Shown here in pieces: positions 18,126-25,714 of a DNA stretch of 51,056 bases; the stretch's first letter is position 1; every line of letters starts with the position of its first letter. Below the pieces are notes generated by a model. It was not told where the DNA came from and did no database searches. It saw only the letters and a program-made list of their open reading frames with translations. The stretch is from a virus: positions 1 to 51,056 of the IMG/VR virus record IMGVR_UViG_3300025010_000084. One strand, given 5' to 3'. The translations under genes and the position numbers were made by a program.

Positions 18126-18350
18126 TTAAGTTATTGTTTTCAAAATCCTTATTAAATTCCATACATCACCTTTATTTATTTGCAAATCAAATATATCGTG
18201 TCCTGTCTCTCTTGTATCAATACATAACCGATAATCATTTAAACTATCATCATGCCTTTCAGGCTTTGGTAAATAACCAACACACATTAAGTTTTGAGAA
18301 TGAGTTTTAAAATTACAATCTAAATGAGGACACCAAACCGGTCTTTTCAT
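18126..18350 (-). CDS. Small Cys/His protein (74 aa)
   Basis: The N-terminus (WCPHLDCNF, then C23 and C43) suggests one metal site. The remainder is helical. No family recognised. Confidence 0.55.
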   Translation of the reverse strand: MKRPVWCPHLDCNFKTHSQNLMCVGYLPKPERHDDSLNDYRLCIDTRETGHDIFDLQINKGDVWNLIRILKTIT

Positions 18351-18368
18351 CTTCTTTCTATTTAGTGA

Positions 18369-18569
18369 TTAAACTAATTTAAAACTGACAGAATTAAACT
18401 TACCTTTTATTCCTTTAAGATAAATTTTGGTATGCCATGAATGAACCTCAATAGATTCAATTTCATATACATCATCAGTATTTAATACTAATCTGGGATC
18501 ATCATTACTACCCCATTTAACCTGATCATCGTCAGCACTTACGAACTTTACTTTATCTCCTATTTTCAT
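18369..18569 (-). CDS. Small SH3/KOW-like beta protein (66 aa)
   Basis: MKIGDKVKFVS at the start, then YEIESIEVHSWHTKIYLKGI, a compact strand pattern like the small SH3-barrel proteins common in phage early regions. Function unknown. Confidence 0.55.
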   Translation of the reverse strand: MKIGDKVKFVSADDDQVKWGSNDDPRLVLNTDDVYEIESIEVHSWHTKIYLKGIKGKFNSVSFKLV

Positions 18570-18575
18570 CTTATT

Positions 18576-18788
18576 TTATTTTATTGTCTCTGAGTGCCTT
18601 TGCGTAATATATTTTATTAATGATTCTTTTCTATCATAAGGAAGTGTTTCATAAAGTCTTATAATTAACTCATTTAATTCGCTATAATTTCGAGTCAGTT
18701 TATTAATGAGGTTCTCCATAAAATCAACATCTCCCTCAAAGTCCATTGCAGCTTCTAAAATCTGATTTTCATCTAATTCAATTCTCAT
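18576..18788 (-). CDS. Small acidic helical protein (70 aa)
   Basis: Predominantly helical, acidic N-terminal half, with an LNELIIRLYETL segment. No recognised motif. It follows the interrupted gene at 18808. Confidence 0.55.
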   Translation of the reverse strand: MRIELDENQILEAAMDFEGDVDFMENLINKLTRNYSELNELIIRLYETLPYDRKESLIKYITQRHSETIK

Positions 18789-18807
18789 TAGTTAATCTTT
18801 TTATTGT

Positions 18808-19083
18808 TTAATCATACTCTTTATTATCTAATAAAATATCATCCTTTAAATCCGTTACAGCCTTACTGTCGGGACGGGATGCGAGGTATTCGTCAACCAA
18901 ATCAATACAATCTTTACCTTCAGGTAATTCAATTATACATTCAGACAAAAATTGAACAAGTTAACTTCGTAGGTCACTGTTCATTAGTTGAGCGAGTTCT
19001 GCAAATCCTTTCTCTGCATTGGGATGATTGTCAATATTGGCAGTCCCCCAGTTTTTTCTTAGTATTTCAAGTATCTTTTCCAT
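18808..19083 (-). pseudogene. Small gene interrupted by an in-frame TAA
   Basis: The ATG at 19083 opens a frame of 40 residues (MEKILEILRKNWGTANIDN...) ended by TAA at 18961-18963. The same frame then runs 50 more residues (LVQFLSECIIELPEGKD... to DDILLDNKEYD) before TAA at 18808. The second part has no ATG near its start and continues the same acidic helical character, so both parts are one original coding frame of about 91 codons. A CAA to TAA change would explain it. The short 40-aa product may still be made. Confidence 0.65.
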
Positions 19084-19097
19084 TGGTTAGTTGTTAG

Positions 19098-19757
19098 TTA
19101 TAATAGACCATTATTGGCGAAACTATAATGTTCTTTTTCTGATATTATTACATGGTCAAGAAGTTGTATATCCATTAATTTTCCAGCTTCTTTAATCTTC
19201 TGTGTTATATTAGAATCTGATTCACTGGGATTAAGATTACCTGATGGATGATTATGACAAACAATGATTCCGGAGGCAAGGCATTCGATCGCCTTTTTCA
19301 TCACCAGTCTGACGTCGGTAACGGTACCACTTATTCCTCCCTGGCTGAGTTTCATCTTGCCTATTACTTTATTAGATCTATTAAGAAATAGTATCCAGAA
19401 TTCTTCATGCACAAGATCTGTTAACAATGGAGACATTATATCAAATACATCTTTGGAGCATTTAATCTGATATTTTTCTTCTGCTACCTGGCTTGCTTTA
19501 CGATTAGAATAACTATTACAGGCTATTACTCTTGTTGCTTGTCCTGCAGTTAAACCTTCATTAACCAGTTCATGATATGACATTTTAGCAAGATCAACAT
19601 AATTGTAATTAACTTTTGTAAGTAATTCTTTAGCTTTATTTATTGAATTTCTTCCTGCTATTACTAATGAAAGTGTTTCAGCATCTGTTAATGAATTAAT
19701 GCCCTGGAATAATACTTGTTGCAGGGGATCTTCTGTTATTATACGATTTTTACTCAT
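19098..19757 (-). CDS. radC: RadC-family JAB/MPN domain protein (219 aa)
   Basis: The N-terminal part is an HhH-like helical region (residues 1-90). The C-terminal domain has the JAMM/MPN metal motif: H168-N-H170-P-S-G with S178 and D181, preceded by a GISGTVTDVR strand-turn segment characteristic of RadC. RadC proteins are common on phages and mobile elements; a role in DNA repair has been questioned and the true activity is unknown. It is followed at 4-bp overlap by the gene at 19754. Confidence 0.9.
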   Translation of the reverse strand: MSKNRIITEDPLQQVLFQGINSLTDAETLSLVIAGRNSINKAKELLTKVNYNYVDLAKMSYHELVNEGLTAGQATRVIACNSYSNRKASQVAEEKYQIKCSKDVFDIMSPLLTDLVHEEFWILFLNRSNKVIGKMKLSQGGISGTVTDVRLVMKKAIECLASGIIVCHNHPSGNLNPSESDSNITQKIKEAGKLMDIQLLDHVIISEKEHYSFANNGLL

Positions 19758-20095
19758 TTTGTTGCTTTTTTAATTGCTTTTGAAATTAATTTCCATGCTC
19801 TTTCATCTGAATTAGTAAGAGCACATTTATTTTGTAGATCAACAAAATAATTATTTGCTGATATTAATGCTTCAAGCATATCTGGGGCAGCTGCAATTAG
19901 CTTCATGTTACTTTCAATCTCATCTGCCTGTTTAATATAATCTTCATCTGTCTCTGGTAATATTGAGTTACAAACAAATTCAGTATACATACCACCCTGG
20001 AATTTTGTATTAATACCAACACCAGTACATATTTTCTTAGGAGCCTTTTTGTATAACTGATATACAGGTTCCCAACTACCTTTTGTATATGACAT
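19754..20095 (-). CDS. Conserved-type phage protein with AAPDMLEAL motif (113 aa)
   Basis: The NMKLIAAAPDMLEAL segment (residues about 63-77) is a widespread signature of small phage early proteins of unknown function. The N-terminus (YTKGSWEPVYQLY) is typical of the same group. Overlaps RadC by 4 bp and abuts the nucleotidyltransferase-like gene by one base. Confidence 0.65.
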   Translation of the reverse strand: MSYTKGSWEPVYQLYKKAPKKICTGVGINTKFQGGMYTEFVCNSILPETDEDYIKQADEIESNMKLIAAAPDMLEALISANNYFVDLQNKCALTNSDERAWKLISKAIKKATK

Positions 20096-21006
20096 TATTC
20101 TTCAGATTTAATTGTTTCATCTTTTTCTTCAGCATTAAGATATGCATCAACTTTATATTCTTCTGATGAATGAAAGATCTCATCAATAAGCTTCGATAAA
20201 TAATCCTGATCAACTTCTTTGATTTTATCCAATTTAAGATCTTCTTGTATTCTAAAGATCATGTATTGGAAATAATGTATATCAACACCGATTAACTGAT
20301 CATATATTGTTGAAGGATCAGTGAAGTTAAGCTTAGATACTTGAAAAGCTATTTTAAAGATGTCTCCGGCACTTATTGTCCATCCCCTGGATAAGAACTT
20401 ACGCAACCTGAATAAAGAGGCGAGAGGATACAAAGAACCTATGTAGCGCAATTCTTTTGTAAGGATACATTCAAGAGAATTAGGATTAAGATACAAATTA
20501 CCATCTTTTGACAGCCAATATGATCTTACATGAACAAAATCATAATTTTTATGAATCTCAGCAGCTGGGCCATAAAATCTTATAATAAGTTGAAACTTAT
20601 TTGTAAGAGATATAGCATTATCAGTTATCACTGCAGGGAAATATTTCTTACCTGTTGCATTTATCTTTCGTATACCATTACTTGGAATATAGAATTTAAC
20701 ACGGCCAGTATCTGGGTAAATATTACCATTAGCATCAGCAACTTGTTCTATTCTTATCATTTCAAATGATATATCTCCTTTAATAAGCAAATTCCTGTAA
20801 TATTCACATACAGTAACAACAGTTTCTTTATTAGTGAAATATACATCAAAATCATTTACCTCTTCATTTTGAATAAGAGACACAATAGCTCCACCAGTTA
20901 TAATAGAATTATCTTTAACCAGACTTCTTACCTTTTCATCGGTAATAGATTTAAGGAATTTAGCGAATGATCCGCGAAGAATTTGTTCAATAGTTTTTGC
21001 TTTCAT
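20095..21006 (-). CDS. Nucleotidyltransferase-fold protein (303 aa)
   Basis: Residues 36-57 (ITGGAIVSL...NDFDVYF) give the GG-x12-D-x-D pattern (G38, G39, D52, D54) of the polymerase-beta/CCA-adding nucleotidyltransferase superfamily. The rest is a long helical and beta region without the tRNA-binding hallmarks. Phages carry such proteins often; the substrate (tRNA, protein or small molecule) is unknown. It overlaps the DnaA-like gene by 20 bp. Confidence 0.65.
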   Translation of the reverse strand: MKAKTIEQILRGSFAKFLKSITDEKVRSLVKDNSIITGGAIVSLIQNEEVNDFDVYFTNKETVVTVCEYYRNLLIKGDISFEMIRIEQVADANGNIYPDTGRVKFYIPSNGIRKINATGKKYFPAVITDNAISLTNKFQLIIRFYGPAAEIHKNYDFVHVRSYWLSKDGNLYLNPNSLECILTKELRYIGSLYPLASLFRLRKFLSRGWTISAGDIFKIAFQVSKLNFTDPSTIYDQLIGVDIHYFQYMIFRIQEDLKLDKIKEVDQDYLSKLIDEIFHSSEEYKVDAYLNAEEKDETIKSEE

Positions 21007-21568
21007 AATTTTTTATATTTACAAGAATTAAAAGAAGTTTTTGTCTGACATCAAGAGGAACTTTATTAAGGATCCATGTTTTAACAAGTTTAGATTTACC
21101 TGGAATATTAGGCATAAGTAAAGCATTGATTTGTTCGTTAACAACCTTTATATCATAAGAAAGATATTTCTTTTTACGTATAAGTTCTTTAAGGGTAGGT
21201 TGTCTTATTTTATCTGGCCTGTTATTATTCCATGTTCTGATAAGATCTATAGATTTTTTTACATTCAATGTTACATCATGATCATTTATGTCGATAAAAT
21301 TAGTAATAGTTTTTATTGAATGTAATACTGTAGCATGATCCCTGCCGGCATGTTCAACACCAATGACAGCGAGACTAAATCTGGTAAGATCTTTAGAAAG
21401 ATACATAGATATCTGTCTTGCCATAACATATTCTTTTCTCCTTGCTCCTGGTGCTTTATTTCCAAGTAATATTAAGGATAAAGGAATTTTTGTTGCTTCT
21501 GATACTTTTTCCTGAATAACAGCAATAGGAACATCTTTTATCTGACGATATAATAAGTTATCATACAT
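20987..21568 (-). CDS. DnaA domain IV-like DNA-binding protein (193 aa)
   Basis: Residues about 42-90 match the DnaA C-terminal domain: RRKEYVMARQISMYLS, an LTRFSLAVIG segment and GRDHATVLHSIK (residues 75-86), the signature that contacts the DnaA box. No AAA+ ATPase domain precedes it. The remaining 100 residues are basic and helical. It probably recognises origin-like sites in phage or host DNA, either to recruit replication or to compete with host DnaA. A TTATCCATA sequence at 26554 is a poor match to a DnaA box. Confidence 0.8.
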   Translation of the reverse strand: MYDNLLYRQIKDVPIAVIQEKVSEATKIPLSLILLGNKAPGARRKEYVMARQISMYLSKDLTRFSLAVIGVEHAGRDHATVLHSIKTITNFIDINDHDVTLNVKKSIDLIRTWNNNRPDKIRQPTLKELIRKKKYLSYDIKVVNEQINALLMPNIPGKSKLVKTWILNKVPLDVRQKLLLILVNIKNYESKNY

Positions 21569-21628
21569 GATTATTAATATTAGTTAAAAGAAATAGGGAA
21601 TAACATATAGTCATTCCTTGTTATAAGA

Positions 21629-21859
21629 TCAATATCTCTTGAGAAGATTACTTATTACTCTTAAAGCTTTAGGTTCATCAAGAGTATGAATACGTACTAT
21701 CCGGGATTCGTTGAATGGACCTTCATTACGTACTCTTCTTTTCATTCTCTTTATTCCTTTACGTTCACTTTCGCTTACAACTCTTGTAGCTGAAGTATCA
21801 AGGAAATTATATCCGTAATGTGCGGATATATTAGCGGTAATAGCTCTGTTTTTACTCAT
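21629..21859 (-). CDS. Small basic hypothetical protein (76 aa)
   Basis: Basic, Arg-rich protein with an ERKGIKRMKRRVRNE segment that could bind nucleic acid. No recognised domain. Spacing to its neighbours is normal for the operon. Confidence 0.55.
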   Translation of the reverse strand: MSKNRAITANISAHYGYNFLDTSATRVVSESERKGIKRMKRRVRNEGPFNESRIVRIHTLDEPKALRVISNLLKRY

Positions 21860-21867
21860 GACATATT

Positions 21868-22098
21868 TTATTTAGTTGGTAATGGATCGTTATATTTTAA
21901 ACCAAGAACTTGTCTGCATTCAAGATATAAAGCCTTAGTAATATCAAAGAGAATTGTTTTACGATCAAATCGACCAATCTCTTTAGATTTTACATGAGGA
22001 TTTGCAAATAGATTATGCATACAAGCCTGCTGATATCTGGCTCTCTTAAAATCATGTTTAAAGATAGGAGCCAATCGGATAGCTATTTCTCTTGTCAT
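21868..22098 (-). CDS. Small basic hypothetical protein (76 aa)
   Basis: Helical basic protein starting MTREIAIRLAPIFKHDFKRARY; no recognised domain. Its ATG overlaps the TGA that ends the interrupted frame at 22095, which supports that longer frame being the original gene. Confidence 0.55.
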   Translation of the reverse strand: MTREIAIRLAPIFKHDFKRARYQQACMHNLFANPHVKSKEIGRFDRKTILFDITKALYLECRQVLGLKYNDPLPTK

Positions 22099-22364
22099 GA
22101 TTTGAAGTCTTTAACCATTTGTAATAATTCTCGTTGATTCAACATAAAAGACATATCTTTTCTCGTTTGTTCAATATTAAATAGTCCTTGTTTCATAAGA
22201 AGAATAAGCATACAATAATTCATCTTTATTAAAGATTCATCATCTCTGCGTTAGTGATACAGGCTCATATATTGACTCAGTTGATTCAATGTAAGGCTTA
22301 CTGTAGTTGATTTAGCTAATGCTACTAAATCATCTAATTTATAGTTTGCTTCATTAGCATCCAT
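22095..22364 (-). pseudogene. Small gene interrupted by an in-frame TAA
   Basis: The ATG at 22364 gives 37 residues (MDANEANYKLDDLVALAK... to QYMSLYH) then TAA at 22251-22253. The same frame continues for 51 residues (RRDDESLIKMNYCMLILLM... to LLQMVKDFKS) and ends in a TGA that overlaps the next ATG (ATGA at 22095-22098). That coupling shows the long frame was the functional one. One base change (for example CAA to TAA) explains the break. Confidence 0.65.
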
Positions 22365-22368
22365 ATAA

Positions 22369-22560
22369 TTATGATTTACAACATTGCTTAAACTTTCTTC
22401 CGGATCCACAGGGACATGGATCATTATTACCAGGTTTATTGCCTAATTTAATAGGTTTAGTTCTACCAAGACCTTTGATCTTATTGGAGAACTGTCTTTG
22501 TATGGGGCTCTGTTCTTTCCCCATTACAGAATTGATTGTTCGAAAACTCAATTTTTTCAT
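22369..22560 (-). CDS. SEC-C motif peptide (63 aa)
   Basis: The C-terminal 20 residues ([16 protein letters not shown]) are a textbook SEC-C zinc motif, best known from the SecA tail where it binds SecB and ribosomes. Here it is fused to a short basic N-terminus only. A host-interaction role is possible but unproven. Confidence 0.75.
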   Translation of the reverse strand: MKKLSFRTINSVMGKEQSPIQRQFSNKIKGLGRTKPIKLGNKPGNNDPCPCGSGRKFKQCCKS

Positions 22561-22566
22561 TATTAA

Positions 22567-22935
22567 TTATTTGTATGGCCATTTATTAATTGATTTGAAA
22601 TATGTTATTCCGACTAAACGATAAATATCACCTGAGTATGTAGTTAGTTTATAATTTGGTTCTTCGCGAGCAAGTGCAACAATAGCTTTCCCCAAACCAG
22701 ATTTTTTATAATCTCTGTGATGAACATTATCATGATCATCTCCAAATGCTTCTTTGCACAAAGTAGAATATTTCTTAACGAATTCTAATCTATGTTCATT
22801 ACGAACATGTTGACTACGATCCATTTTAATAGCAACTTTTAACTTCTTAGTTACTGCAGATGCTATTTTATCAATACTCTCAAGTAGAACATCTTTCATC
22901 ATTGCTTTAAGTTCTTCTTCAGTATGGTTTTTCAT
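22567..22935 (-). CDS. Hypothetical protein (122 aa)
   Basis: N-terminal helical region (residues 1-35), then a basic HVRNEHRLEFVKKY segment and a C-terminal beta part. No recognised domain. Overlaps the upstream gene by 4 bp. Confidence 0.6.
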   Translation of the reverse strand: MKNHTEEELKAMMKDVLLESIDKIASAVTKKLKVAIKMDRSQHVRNEHRLEFVKKYSTLCKEAFGDDHDNVHHRDYKKSGLGKAIVALAREEPNYKLTTYSGDIYRLVGITYFKSINKWPYK

Positions 22936-23117
22936 GGTCTTTTTGGTAAAGAATTATATGCAATAATATTATTATTCACTGTAACATGCTTTTTCTTCTT
23001 ATTATTTTTTGGTTTGCATCCAGAACAATGTCTTGGATAACCAGTTGCATTACCAATGTATTCACCGCATGATTGACAGAACTCACCATTAATCATACTA
23101 TCAGCTATTTCTCCCAT
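22932..23117 (-). CDS. Small zinc-ribbon protein (61 aa)
   Basis: C14-x2-C17 and C31-x2-C34 (FCQSCGEYIGNATGYPRHC, then SGCKPK) form a compact zinc ribbon seen in many phage early proteins. The C-terminal half is basic and probably unstructured. It is the first gene downstream of a terminator, so it must be transcribed by readthrough or its own promoter. Confidence 0.7.
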   Translation of the reverse strand: MGEIADSMINGEFCQSCGEYIGNATGYPRHCSGCKPKNNKKKKHVTVNNNIIAYNSLPKRP

Positions 23118-23135
23118 AATAATTTAAATATTAGA

Positions 23136-23168
23136 TAAAAAAAAGGACCGGCTTTTGACCGGTCCTTG
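23136..23168 (-). terminator. Rho-independent terminator
   Basis: An 8-bp GC-rich stem (AGGACCGG at 23144-23151 with CCGGTCCT at 23159-23166), 7-nt loop, followed on the minus strand by eight U (A-run 23136-23143). It ends the transcript of the exported protein gene at 23192. Confidence 0.9.
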
Positions 23169-23191
23169 AAATTTAAGATCTTTTAGATATG

Positions 23192-23662
23192 TTATGCTTG
23201 CCAACTCTGTCTAAGTCCATCTCTTGGCTGACGATAAACCCATGAACGGGCAGATTGAGTAGCTAAGTATTTATGAATCCTTAACTGGTTTTGCAATCGG
23301 GCAAAGGGATATTTATCTATTTGATTGATATAACCTTCCAATGGTTGCAATTTGAACTCCGGTTTTTCAATAATATAATAAGTATAGCATTGTATGTCTA
23401 ACATGTCCGTAAATAAAATGGCATCAGAGATGACTACGGATGCGTTAACCGCATATCCCGGATTAATGGTGCAAATCCATATACTGGCCGGAGAAGTGAT
23501 GTTTTCATTAATAATAGTTGGCATTAACTCACCAGGTGGTTGTACAGTCGTAACAATAGTTGAAGATTGATCAACAATATTATTACTCCGTACCATACCA
23601 CTCAGCAAAGTAACCATTGCCAACACAAGGAACCCGAGAAGAAAAGCTTTTCTTTTTTTCAT
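23192..23662 (-). CDS. Exported or membrane-anchored hypothetical protein (156 aa)
   Basis: The N-terminus is a classic signal/anchor: three basic residues then FLLGFLVLAMVTLLSGMV. The rest is Thr/Ile/Pro-rich with few Cys (C64, C92) and looks extracytoplasmic. No recognised domain. A strong terminator follows it. Exported early proteins of phages sometimes block superinfection; that is speculation here. Confidence 0.65.
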   Translation of the reverse strand: MKKRKAFLLGFLVLAMVTLLSGMVRSNNIVDQSSTIVTTVQPPGELMPTIINENITSPASIWICTINPGYAVNASVVISDAILFTDMLDIQCYTYYIIEKPEFKLQPLEGYINQIDKYPFARLQNQLRIHKYLATQSARSWVYRQPRDGLRQSWQA

Positions 23663-23732
23663 TTTCTTGCGTTTTTAATTGTTAATACTAAGTGAACTTT
23701 AAAATTATAATATTATTCAATGGAAAGCAAAG

Positions 23733-24017
23733 TTATTTCTTTTTTAGTGATTCAAGCGTATCAAGATAAGAATCAATATCGACAGAATCTTTATCATTAC
23801 ACCAATTGAATTCAATACAATTATTATTTGATCCCATTCCATCACCTGCAGGAGAATAAAATGTTCTTTGACGTATATCATCAAATTTATCTTTTTTAAG
23901 TAAATCGATAATTTCAGTAAGAACATCAATTCCATGTTGTTTCAATGCCTCAAATTGCTTTTGTTTGAGATTGTTGGCATCAATAGATAATATCTCAGCA
24001 ACATCAAGATTTTTCAT
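23733..24017 (-). CDS. Hypothetical protein (94 aa)
   Basis: Helical N-terminal 50 residues, then a Gly/Asn-rich turn (SPAGDGMGSNNN) and an acidic C-terminal helix. No recognised domain. Its leader contains AAACCAATTAAA, a motif shared with other starts in this block. Confidence 0.55.
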   Translation of the reverse strand: MKNLDVAEILSIDANNLKQKQFEALKQHGIDVLTEIIDLLKKDKFDDIRQRTFYSPAGDGMGSNNNCIEFNWCNDKDSVDIDSYLDTLESLKKK

Positions 24018-24039
24018 ATATAATAGTTTAATTGGTTTA

Positions 24040-24071
24040 AAAAGAAAAGGCCCAGGATATTATCCCGGGCC
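24040..24071 (-). terminator. Rho-independent terminator after the tRNA region
   Basis: A 9-bp stem, one G-U pair on the minus strand, between 24049-24057 and 24063-24071 with a 5-nt loop, followed by TTTTCTTTT. It closes the short minus-strand transcript that starts at the promoter near 24365 and carries the tRNA. Confidence 0.85.
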
Positions 24072-24072
24072 G

Positions 24073-24210
24073 CAGCTCCAAGTGATACCAGCTGTCTGCT
24101 ATGTCACCAACAGAAGACTGACTATATGGCCGGTAGCTCTCGGGGAACTGGACTGTTCCCCTTCCTTAATATGGCATATTTCTATGGTCCATCCAAATTA
24201 AGAGTATATT
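24073..24210 (-). ncRNA. Possible structured RNA between tRNA and terminator
   Basis: No gene is visible in this stretch. It holds a perfect 7-bp hairpin (GGGGAAC / GTTCCCC with a 6-nt loop, near 24138-24157) and a second 5-bp stem (CAGCT / AGCTG, near 24074-24095), all within a transcript bounded by a good promoter and terminator. I tested it for a second tRNA cloverleaf and found none. It may be a small RNA or only spacer. Confidence 0.3.
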
Positions 24211-24218
24211 ATTATTTG

Positions 24219-24291
24219 TAGTCCCTTCAGGGATCGAACCTGAACTCCTTAGAATCAAAATCTAATGTGTTGCCAATTACACCAAAGGACT
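24219..24291 (-). tRNA. tRNA-Gln (anticodon UUG)
   Basis: A complete 73-nt cloverleaf: acceptor AGTCCTT / AGGGACT (one G-U), D-stem GTGT / ACAC with loop AATTGGCA, anticodon stem TTAGA / TCTAA with loop TTTTGAT (anticodon TTG), 5-nt variable region, T-arm TCAGG-TTCGATC-CCTGA, discriminator A. CCA is not encoded. The phage proteins use many CAA codons, so a supply role fits. It is not an amber, ochre or opal suppressor. Confidence 0.92.
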
Positions 24292-24364
24292 ATTTGACAG
24301 TTTTTTACTTACCTAAGATGGTTATACTGTCAAACCAACCATGAGTAAAGCCCCAAATCATAAA

Positions 24365-24396
24365 CAAAATTACATCCTGTAGATAACAAAAGCAAA
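24365..24396 (-). promoter_or_regulatory. Bacteroidota-type promoter for the tRNA transcript
   Basis: On the minus strand TTTG (24393-24396), a 20-nt spacer and TAATTTTG (24365-24372) match the Bacteroidota -33/-7 consensus (TTTG, 19-21 nt, TAnnTTTG) exactly. The tRNA starts about 74 nt downstream of the -7 element and the terminator at 24040 ends the unit. Confidence 0.6.
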
Positions 24397-24416
24397 TAAA
24401 TCTACAGAGTGTAGTA

Positions 24417-24719
24417 TTAATTCATATTTTCAAAACTTTCTTTACCAACTTTGAATAACTGTTCATTACATTGTAATTCGTAATAATACCAATCATTCTC
24501 AAGTTGTTCTTTGGCTGCCAGGTCATATAATCGATTTTCTTTAACTTGATGATAGAATGCATAACCAAAGATCATCATAGAAGCCATAGAGAAGACTGCT
24601 AATGAAAGAAGTCCTACAACCTGAACACAATTAACAGGATGAATAGAAAGTATAGCAATCGAGCAAATAGCACATATAAGCCCGATAATAGCGAAGAAAA
24701 GATAAATTAATGTTTTCAT
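24417..24719 (-). CDS. Two-helix membrane protein (100 aa)
   Basis: Two hydrophobic helices at residues about 3-27 and 32-56 joined by a short loop, then a 40-residue charged, Tyr-rich tail. The layout fits a small inner-membrane protein. A holin is possible by topology but it lies among early genes far from the lysozyme-like gene, so I do not call it one. Overlaps the next gene by 4 bp. Confidence 0.65.
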   Translation of the reverse strand: MKTLIYLFFAIIGLICAICSIAILSIHPVNCVQVVGLLSLAVFSMASMMIFGYAFYHQVKENRLYDLAAKEQLENDWYYYELQCNEQLFKVGKESFENMN

Positions 24720-25153
24720 ATTGATGTATTTTTAAATGGGTTAAGAATTATACATTCAAAGATAAATTCATAATCAAAATATTCCAGAACAAAGTTTCTA
24801 TTAGTGAGTTCTGGATAATCAATTGAAACAAGATTACATTTAAGACCATCATCATCAAATCCGGACCATATTACTTTTGTCCATTTATCATTATCCTTGT
24901 CAACACCTGATTCATTTAATAATTTAAAATTAAAATAAAAAACTGTTTTATTATTATTATTAAATTCCAGTTTATTCTCTTTGATGCAAAGCCGTAATAT
25001 CATATCGACTTCAGAAAATGCCCATTGTGACCAGGATCTATTATCATTTTTGTATCGAAATCCTGATCTGGAACATTTGTATAGTTCATAGTCCTGTGCG
25101 CTTAAAACGAATGTAAGGCACAATAACGTTAAAATAAGAAATGTTTTTTTCAT
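24716..25153 (-). CDS. Secreted hypothetical protein (145 aa)
   Basis: A clear cleavable signal peptide: MKKTFLILTLLCLTFVLSAQ, with a probable signal-peptidase site after SA. The mature part is about 125 residues, beta-rich with many aromatic residues and Cys. The leader ending in a small residue followed by Gln-Asp is typical of Bacteroidota. It is probably periplasmic in the infected cell. Coupled to the two-helix membrane protein by a 4-bp overlap. Confidence 0.7.
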   Translation of the reverse strand: MKKTFLILTLLCLTFVLSAQDYELYKCSRSGFRYKNDNRSWSQWAFSEVDMILRLCIKENKLEFNNNNKTVFYFNFKLLNESGVDKDNDKWTKVIWSGFDDDGLKCNLVSIDYPELTNRNFVLEYFDYEFIFECIILNPFKNTSI

Positions 25154-25172
25154 TTGTGTGACATTATTAAAT

Positions 25173-25451
25173 TTAGAAAATTAAAGGTTCAAATGGTTTA
25201 ATATCAATTGGATTACGCAGATTATAAAAAAATCTGAATATTATGATCTTATCATGAGTCTGAAGATCTTTCCTTAATCTTGATTTAGAGAATAATGAAT
25301 AATGTGGAGTTACACGATCATTATGTATTCCATATCTGTCATTAATAATATCACGGATACTTTGTGTTTTACCAGATCTCTGATTTATGTTGTTCATCCA
25401 GATACTGTTGATCTTATTAAAAAAATCATCATCAATAGTCATAACAATCAA
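25173..25451 (-). CDS. Hypothetical protein (92 aa)
   Basis: Basic, Asn/Ile-rich protein with an RSGKTQSIRDIINDRYGI segment that could be a small DNA-binding helix pair. Start at residue 1 or Met4. No recognised domain. Confidence 0.55.
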   Translation of the reverse strand: MIVMTIDDDFFNKINSIWMNNINQRSGKTQSIRDIINDRYGIHNDRVTPHYSLFSKSRLRKDLQTHDKIIIFRFFYNLRNPIDIKPFEPLIF

Positions 25452-25474
25452 GATTTATCTATAATATAAACAAA

Positions 25475-25714
25475 TTACTCATTATAAAGCTTATTATAAG
25501 CTTGAACAGCAAGATTAAGATGATATCCTGAATATCTTATCTTTCCCAGGGCATCAATAACTCTAAATGTAGATATCATTGAAACAATATTAATTCCGGA
25601 TAATATAACCTGAGTATGATAAACAAGAGATTTATGAGGCTTATCGGGTGATTGCCAGAGAATTATGTCTTTACCATAATTCAATAGATCAAAGTTATTG
25701 ATTATATCAGCCAT
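25475..25714 (-). CDS. Hypothetical protein (79 aa)
   Basis: I start it at the ATG at 25714 (MADIINNFDLLNYG). A longer upstream extension in this frame overlaps the zinc protein gene completely and is not believable. Helical and beta mixed, no recognised domain. Confidence 0.6.
   Translation of the reverse strand: MADIINNFDLLNYGKDIILWQSPDKPHKSLVYHTQVILSGINIVSMISTFRVIDALGKIRYSGYHLNLAVQAYNKLYNE

Noticed and set aside
24073-24210. A second tRNA next to tRNA-Gln
   Set aside because: No acceptor, D- and T-arms can be fitted together; only separate hairpins are present.
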